64,000 bases of DNA from Martinezella tropici (GTDB lineage Bacteria; Pseudomonadota; Alphaproteobacteria; Rhizobiales; Rhizobiaceae). Location of the stretch: contig NZ_VNIP01000012.1 in NCBI RefSeq assembly GCF_008370325.1, positions 1 to 64,000 of the forward strand, in the 5' to 3' direction. Positions 59,126 through 64,000 of this stretch are shown here, in pieces. Both the position numbers and the translations under genes were made by a program. The notes below the pieces were generated by a model. The model saw only the letters and a program-made list of their open reading frames with translations, was not told the origin of the DNA and did no database searches. Every line of letters begins with the position of its first letter. Position 1 is the stretch's first letter.

Positions 59126-60112
59126 ATGCAGGAGACTATCGCTATCAATGGATTGACGCTCTGTCACAAACATTCCGATGGCTGGGTTCGTTCAACCATG
59201 CCCGATGTGTGCAAGAGCCCTGACAAGCCGATCCCCTATACCAACACGGCTTACGCGCGAGATCTTGCCAAAGGCACGACGACAGTATTCTCGCATGGTG
59301 GAGCTATGAATGGGGTCAAGGGCTCCGAATTCTATCGCTCCTTTGGCGATGAGCCAGGCGTCGGCGGTGGCATCGTTTCAGGCGTGAACAAGGATCGCGC
59401 AACGTTCCTGTCCTGGTCGCCGAATGTGTTCATGGAAGGCCGCAATGTTACGCGTCTGACGGATCGCATGCTGCTGAATAAGGGCAATACCATATCGGCG
59501 GGGGGATATTATACGGGGCCAGTAAAAGGCCCGCAGCGCGAGATATTGGAGAAGATCTGTGAGTTTGCGTGCGCCTGTAAGGCGGCCGGAACGTTCAGTC
59601 AGCGTTGCATCGATGGCAAGATATTAGATTGGGCCAGCCAGGCGGGACGCAATGTGACACCTGGAGGTGCCTATGAAATTGGCGAGGATGGGAAGTGGAC
59701 ATATCGTCTGGATGACGGCGGTAACCAGTTGAGGGGTGGGCCCAAAGGCACAAAGATGCCGGATTACACCGATCACGATAACAATAGCTTTGGCGAAAAC
59801 AAATTGCCAAAGGATCGGTATCGCGGCAATCAAAATGAAACATACGACGAAATTGGACAGGATACGGATCAGGATCGCAACGACATCAACTTCAAAAAAG
59901 ACTGCAAATGCGACGATGATGATGGCAATAAGGCCCCTGTTACCCAGCCAGCGCCGCAGACGGAGCGGGAGACCGAGCCATCGAGTAACGGGAGCTGGTT
60001 CAGTCGCAATGCAGGCTGGCTCGTTCCGCTTGGCGCGGGTGCTGTGGCCGTAGGCGCCATTTTGCTTGCTCCGGAAACGGGCGGAGCGTCGCTTGCTGCG
60101 CTCGCGTTGTGA
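59126..60112 (+). CDS. PAAR-like (DUF4150) protein with VRR-NUC-like nuclease region
   Basis: 328 residues. Residues 1-125 are the DUF4150 PAAR-like domain (DVCKSPDKPIPYTNTAYARDLAKGTTTV, GNTISAGG) that should sharpen the VgrG tip. Residues 145-235 contain CKAAGTFSQRCIDGKI and then a putative PD-(D/E)xK core: PDYTDHDN near 210, ENK at about 224-226, and DRYRGNQNETYDEIG. This spacing suits the VRR-NUC nuclease family. A Cys/Asp-rich segment (DCKCDDDD) and a C-terminal hydrophobic helix (AGWLVPLGAGAVAVGAILLA) follow. Start ATG 59126 has AAGGA about 10 bases ahead. The DUF3396 immunity gene next door supports the effector call. Confidence 0.82.
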   Translation: MQETIAINGLTLCHKHSDGWVRSTMPDVCKSPDKPIPYTNTAYARDLAKGTTTVFSHGGAMNGVKGSEFYRSFGDEPGVGGGIVSGVNKDRATFLSWSPNVFMEGRNVTRLTDRMLLNKGNTISAGGYYTGPVKGPQREILEKICEFACACKAAGTFSQRCIDGKILDWASQAGRNVTPGGAYEIGEDGKWTYRLDDGGNQLRGGPKGTKMPDYTDHDNNSFGENKLPKDRYRGNQNETYDEIGQDTDQDRNDINFKKDCKCDDDDGNKAPVTQPAPQTERETEPSSNGSWFSRNAGWLVPLGAGAVAVGAILLAPETGGASLAALAL

Positions 60113-60149
60113 AGCTTGATGAAAACCTTACTCGCAGGTGGAATATAAA

Positions 60150-61172
60150 GTGACAGAAATCGATTACAATAAAATCCTGTCGGAGTTTAGGACCATATCG
60201 GATTTGGCCAAGCTTACGATTGCCGATAAACGCGGCAATCCGGCGCTGCAATTCGGGTTTGTGCTCAAATTATACTTCAGCCACGCTTACGATGATGAAG
60301 TTCGCATTCGTCTGATCCGGTTGGTGGAGGATTATGGAAAGATCTTTTCGGACAAGATCACTCACTACATGCCCTATGATGGCAACCGCTTAAAACCCAC
60401 GAAAAATTTCGATTATATCGGCTATTTTACGGGCCGCATGCGCAGCATCCCGCCCGAGGAAAAAGTGGAAGGCTTCGACGCAGAACTCTACGGTTTTTCG
60501 GGCGCTGTCGACAGGGATGAGCCAACGCCATATCACATCGGCGTTGTGGCGCGACCCGCGATCGCCGAAAAGCGTTTGGCAAACAAGGACAATGCGCTCG
60601 GTCGGCTTGAGGCCTATTTCCCGGCTGACTGGCCGCAGGGAGATTATACGCAATTGCTGATCGTTTTGGCCCGCTGGGCAGCCATAGGTCGGCCGATCCA
60701 CGGCACTTTTGGTCTAGGCCTCGTTATGGAAGAGGGGGGCGGTCGTGGCCCGTTCATTGATCTCGCCTTTCCATTTCTGAAGCGTTTTATCGGCTTTGAC
60801 TATCCGGATCTGAGTTTGTGGCGTGTCAGGAGCGAGGCAGCGGCAACACCGGTGATACGATCGATCAACTGGCTGACACTGATCGACGACGAGCGCATTC
60901 GGCTGGTTGGTGGCCTTGATAAAATCCGTGCTTCGGTAGAGCCGGAATGCTCCATTCATTCTTATGATGGTGGCATCATTATCCAAGCCGGTCAGGAACC
61001 AAGGATCGGCGATGTCAACCGCGGAGAGGTATTGGACGCGTATCACAAGGTAGCAAATGTTTTGAAACCACTCCGTTTCGAGGATTTCGGCCGGCGTGGA
61101 ATCTTCGAAAGCTTGCCACCACCTTTGGACGATCGGGACGAAACTCTAGCATGGCTGCGACGCTTCGATTGA
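60150..61172 (+). CDS. DUF3396 (TsiV-like) immunity protein
   Basis: About 340 residues. The C-terminal half is the DUF3396/TsiV pattern: RFIGFDYPDLSLWRVRSEAA, RSINWLTLIDDERIRLVGGLDKIRA, and GGIIIQAGQEPRIGDVNRGEVLDAYHKVANVLKPLRFE (quoted in parts). DUF3396 proteins neutralise VRR-NUC type T6SS nucleases in other bacteria, as I recall, so the pair with the preceding gene is coherent. AGGTGG at 60135-60140 lies nine bases ahead of GTG 60150; GTG 60138, in the same frame, would lie on that site, so 60150 is preferred. It ends the T6SS locus; the following 268 bases hold no recognisable gene. Confidence 0.85.
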   Translation: MTEIDYNKILSEFRTISDLAKLTIADKRGNPALQFGFVLKLYFSHAYDDEVRIRLIRLVEDYGKIFSDKITHYMPYDGNRLKPTKNFDYIGYFTGRMRSIPPEEKVEGFDAELYGFSGAVDRDEPTPYHIGVVARPAIAEKRLANKDNALGRLEAYFPADWPQGDYTQLLIVLARWAAIGRPIHGTFGLGLVMEEGGGRGPFIDLAFPFLKRFIGFDYPDLSLWRVRSEAAATPVIRSINWLTLIDDERIRLVGGLDKIRASVEPECSIHSYDGGIIIQAGQEPRIGDVNRGEVLDAYHKVANVLKPLRFEDFGRRGIFESLPPPLDDRDETLAWLRRFD

Positions 61173-61440
61173 TGCTGCGTTTGGTGTAAGCGCCTGGAGC
61201 AGCCAAGCGCCCATTCAACGGCGGTGTTAAGGTGATGTCATATCGATACAGTGGCTGGAGTTTTCTTGACGCAAGAGGGGATGTATCCGAACACGCGTAT
61301 CCATGCTGGGCTTTGGTCACTATATCGATTTCGCTTTGCAGAATGCCACTAGCATCGAAATACGTGAGCGAATGGCTGGCATCATGCTGGAATACAAGTA
61401 GATTTTTGCAATAAAATAGGTCAGGCGTTTCGATCGAGCC

Positions 61441-62097
61441 TCAACCACCCGCCTTACCCCCCACAAACGTATCCCGCATCGCCCGTAGGATGATCACCGC
61501 CGACGCCGCACCGGGATCGACATGCCCCAGAGACCGCTCTCCCAGTCGCGCGGCGCGGCCGCGGGCGGCCACCATGGAGCTTGTCGATCCTGCCCCGGCT
61601 TCGGCGGCTTCAACGATAGCGTTCCACATGGCGGCAACATCGCGCGAATGCGACTTCGCGGCCATGGCGGCCTCTGCCGCGGGGATCCAGGCGTCGAGCA
61701 TGGTCTTGTCGCCGCGCTGGCCCTTGCCGCGCTGCTGGATGCCGGCCCGCATTTCGTCGACGATCATGGCCTGGCAGGCAGGCGAGAGGGATTCATCCGT
61801 CTTCAGTGCCTGCGAGGCCCGGCGGAGGGCTGTGGCATAGAGCGGGCCAGTCGAGGCGCCGACGGCGTCGAGGAAGGCAGAGGCAGCGACGGAGAATATT
61901 TCCGAGGGTAATGCCTGCGCAAGATCGAGCTTTGCGAGTTCTGCATTCACCGCCATGAAGCCTAGGGCCATGGTGATGCCATGATCGGCATCGCCGATCG
62001 CCCCGTCCAGTTCGGAAAGCCGGTCTTTTTCGGCATTGATCGCGATCGATATGCGCTGAAACATACTGCCCAGGCATCGCGCGGCTTTTTCAGACAT
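61441..62097 (-). CDS. dhaL: Dihydroxyacetone kinase subunit DhaL
   Basis: 218 residues. DhaL is the nucleotide-binding subunit of Dha kinases. ELDGAIGDADHGITMALGF carries the Asp residues that hold the magnesium-ADP. GASTGPLYATALRRA and GKGQRGDKTMLDAWIPA, and the C-terminal GAAGSTSSMVAARGRAARLGERSLGHVDPGAAS (quoted in parts), are standard. Start ATG 62097 has GGGAGGAAGA ahead; the longer frame to 62142 lacks it. It follows the SorC-DhaK gene by 55 bases on the same strand. Whether phosphate comes from ATP directly or from a DhaM-type PTS protein cannot be told here. Confidence 0.93.
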   Translation of the reverse strand: MSEKAARCLGSMFQRISIAINAEKDRLSELDGAIGDADHGITMALGFMAVNAELAKLDLAQALPSEIFSVAASAFLDAVGASTGPLYATALRRASQALKTDESLSPACQAMIVDEMRAGIQQRGKGQRGDKTMLDAWIPAAEAAMAAKSHSRDVAAMWNAIVEAAEAGAGSTSSMVAARGRAARLGERSLGHVDPGAASAVIILRAMRDTFVGGKAGG

Positions 62098-62152
62098 CGT
62101 CTTCCTCCCGGTCCCGGCCATTTCTCTTGTCGCCGGGCGCATTCTTATCGGT

Positions 62153-64000
62153 TCATCCGACCTTCAAAGCGAAGGTGTCGCATGGATGGTGCAGCATGTC
62201 AGTCAGTTCCTGATCGAGGTGCAGGATGGATATGGAGGCGCCGACCATGTCGAGCGACGTGCAATAACGCCCCACCCAATTCGCCTCGATTTTGATGTCC
62301 TTGGCGCTCAGCCTCTGCTCGACGCGCCGGAACAGGATGTAAAGCTCCATCAATGGCGTCGCGCCGAAGGAGTTGATCAGGACAGCGACCCGATCGCCCG
62401 CCGCCGGCTTCATTTCGGAGAAGATCCGGTCCATCACCCGGTCGGTGATCTCGTCGGCGCTCATCATCTTTTCGCGGGTGACACCGCGTTCGCCGTGAAT
62501 GCCCATGCCGAATTCGATATCGTCGGGTCCGATCTCGAAATTGTGACGCCGCGTCTGCGGCAGCGAGCAAGGCTCCAGCGCAACCCCCATGGTGAAAGTG
62601 CGGTCATTCGCCTTGCGCGTCACTGCCTCGCAGGCATCGAGCGAGAGGCCCTTGTCGCAGGCCGCACCCGCGATCTTGAAGATGAAGAAGTTGCCGGCAA
62701 CACCGCGCCGTCCCTCCCGATCCTCGATCGGCGAGGAGGAGATATCGTCGGTCGTCAGGACTGTGCGGACGTCGATCTGCTGTTCCTGCGCCAGTTCCGC
62801 GGCCATTTCGAAGTTCATGACGTCGCCGGCATAATTGCCATAGACGAAGAGCACGCCTTCACCGCCTGAGGACGCCTTGGCGCATTCGAGGATCGGCGTC
62901 GGCGGCGGCGAGGAAAAGATGTTGCCAACGGCGACGGCATCGGCAAGACCCTTGCCGACATAGCCGAGGAAGCAGGGCTCGTGGCCTGTGCCGCCGCCGA
63001 TCACCAGACCGACCTTGCCGGCTCTAGGACCATTGCGCGCCACCAACGCCCGGTTCGATCCCTTGATCGGCGCGATATGCGAGGCATGCGCCTTGACGAT
63101 ACCCTCGAGCATCTCGTCAACGACGTCGTCGGGATTGTTGAGGAATTTCTTGATATGCGTTCGATAGCTGCTGGGCAGAGTGACGCTGTTGTCGGTCCTC
63201 GGGCGCTGCTGGGATTTCTGATCGAATTCGGTGACACCGTCCGCATTGAGAATGCCGCGACCCGTGGCCGCATCGGTAATCAGCACGTTGATATAACCGC
63301 CGCGCAAGGCGGCGAGGATCGCCGGCACCTTGTCGAAACCGCCGGCAACGGCGATCCGCAGGCCGACGGATTTCAGCATGTCGAGGGATATGCCGATCGT
63401 GCGATCGTCGAGAGGCCCGGCGACCGGCTGTCCCCTTGCATCGATGAAGCGGCCGGCAAGAACGCCGACGGCATTTTTGGCTAGATAATCCTGCAGCGAG
63501 ACGGATTCAAAGAAGCCGCTGCTGTGGATCGTCGAGTTCGGGCGTAATGATGCGACGCCAAAGATGGCCTTGTTGGCTTTGGCGAGTGTGGCAAACTGGT
63601 CCTCGACCAGTGGCTCGCGCAGCAGGATGTCCCGAACTTCCGGGGTCGAGACAATGGCAGGCGCCGTGATGTTGATCAGCTTGCCGTCCGTCGCGTTCGC
63701 GAAGGCCGCGGCGCAGAGTTCCGGCGTATAGGCGAAGCGTGCCCGCGTGCCGCCGGTTGCCTGGACGATGGTGACATCCTGCAGGTTGGGCACATTGGCC
63801 TGCTGGGCAACGGCAAGAACGGTTCGTCCCCAGGCGACGGCAAGCGTGTCGCCGGATTTTAGGAGCCGAGAGATCGCCTGCGCGCCGGCCGTACCGAGGC
63901 GATCGATCAGCGGCCGCGAGCCGTCGTCGCTCGGCACGACAAGACAGTCGTGGAGGCCGAAATGGCGCTTGAGTTCCTGTGCGATGGAGAGCGAGCTCAA
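62153..64000 (-). CDS. SorC-type sugar-sensing regulator fused to DhaK (partial at window edge)
   Basis: 615 residues are visible and the frame is open to the right edge, so the N-terminus is missing. Residues 1-275 are the sugar-binding domain of SorC/DeoR-type regulators (GDTLAVAWGRTVLAVAQQ, VTIVQATGG, INITAPAIVSTPEVRDILL, GVASLRPNSTI, VAGGFDKVPAILAALRGGYINVLITD). From about 285 to the end is DhaK, with HIKKFLNNPDDVVDEMLEGIVKAH, LVIGGGTGHEP, and the substrate histidine in FGMGIHGERGV. A helix-turn-helix would be expected in the missing part. I recall such bifunctional proteins being annotated in Rhizobium. A sensor for a phosphorylated triose or tetrose coupled to the kinase is a reasonable idea. 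Confidence 0.9.
   Translation of the reverse strand: MSSLSIAQELKRHFGLHDCLVVPSDDGSRPLIDRLGTAGAQAISRLLKSGDTLAVAWGRTVLAVAQQANVPNLQDVTIVQATGGTRARFAYTPELCAAAFANATDGKLINITAPAIVSTPEVRDILLREPLVEDQFATLAKANKAIFGVASLRPNSTIHSSGFFESVSLQDYLAKNAVGVLAGRFIDARGQPVAGPLDDRTIGISLDMLKSVGLRIAVAGGFDKVPAILAALRGGYINVLITDAATGRGILNADGVTEFDQKSQQRPRTDNSVTLPSSYRTHIKKFLNNPDDVVDEMLEGIVKAHASHIAPIKGSNRALVARNGPRAGKVGLVIGGGTGHEPCFLGYVGKGLADAVAVGNIFSSPPPTPILECAKASSGGEGVLFVYGNYAGDVMNFEMAAELAQEQQIDVRTVLTTDDISSSPIEDREGRRGVAGNFFIFKIAGAACDKGLSLDACEAVTRKANDRTFTMGVALEPCSLPQTRRHNFEIGPDDIEFGMGIHGERGVTREKMMSADEITDRVMDRIFSEMKPAAGDRVAVLINSFGATPLMELYILFRRVEQRLSAKDIKIEANWVGRYCTSLDMVGASISILHLDQELTDMLHHPCDTFALKVG

Noticed and set aside
1..64000. 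tRNA, rRNA, CRISPR arrays, insertion sequences, prophage or attachment sites
   Set aside because: No cloverleaf-like gene, no regularly spaced repeats, no transposase or integrase frame, and no flanking direct repeats were noticed on reading both strands.

Overview
The window looks like chromosome or chromid DNA of an alphaproteobacterium of the Rhizobiaceae, most likely Rhizobium. The reasons are the high-GC coding style, a type VI secretion locus whose gene order matches the imp/hcp operons of Agrobacterium as I remember them, a PraR/PhrR-type XRE regulator, a NolR-like ArsR regulator, a TadG-like pilus protein, BTLCP-type peptidases and a SorC-DhaK fusion. No tRNA, rRNA, CRISPR array, prophage or intact insertion sequence was seen.

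Region 1 (1-14,400) is ordinary mixed chromosome. It holds a broken transglutaminase-like peptidase at the left edge, a two-gene polysaccharide ABC exporter, a PA14-containing GH3 beta-glucosidase, an MHYT-GGDEF-EAL protein, a TadG-like protein, an XRE regulator, a divergent LysR/aldo-keto reductase pair, and a queCDE operon for preQ0/queuosine synthesis closed by a strong hairpin terminator, followed by a NolR-like regulator.

Region 2 (14,700-26,960) is a sugar-acid catabolic island. It encodes an SMP-30 lactonase, an HbpS/GlcG-like protein, an L-idonate 5-dehydrogenase (IdnD), a 2-hydroxyacid dehydrogenase, a 5-ketogluconate reductase (IdnO), a 3-hydroxyisobutyrate-dehydrogenase-like enzyme, a small dimeric-barrel protein, a GntR-type LacI regulator and a three-gene sugar ABC importer. 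Three near-identical palindromes (consensus ATGTTATCGATAACAT) lie in front of the divergent lactonase/HbpS pair, the dehydrogenase/IdnO pair and the ABC operon. A degenerate fourth copy precedes the LacI gene. I read these as one regulon. The gluconokinase expected after idnO survives only as an N-terminal and a C-terminal scrap. An AraC regulator and a Wza-like lipoprotein gene follow.

Region 3 (28,700-61,170) is a complete type VI secretion locus. The minus-strand operon is tssA-tssB-tssC-tssC2-tagJ-tssE-tssF-tssG-fha-tssK-tssL-tssM-tagF/pppA-ppkA, with no tssJ. The divergent plus-strand operon is clpV-hcp-unknown-vgrG and then two cargo modules. Module 1 has a small unknown protein, a 432-residue protein with a C-terminal DNA/RNA non-specific endonuclease-like domain, and two tandem related immunity candidates. 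Module 2 has a free-standing VgrG-tail-like protein, a DUF2169 adaptor, a thiolase-fold protein that seems to lack its catalytic residues, a PAAR-like (DUF4150) protein with a VRR-NUC-like PD...ExK motif, and a DUF3396 (TsiV-like) immunity protein. A 500-bp scrap region with a frameshifted ORF and an inverted repeat separates the modules.

Region 4 (61,440-64,000) carries DhaL and a SorC-type sugar-sensor fused to DhaK. The fusion runs off the right edge.

Functional calls come from reading motifs and from memory of the families; no database search was possible.
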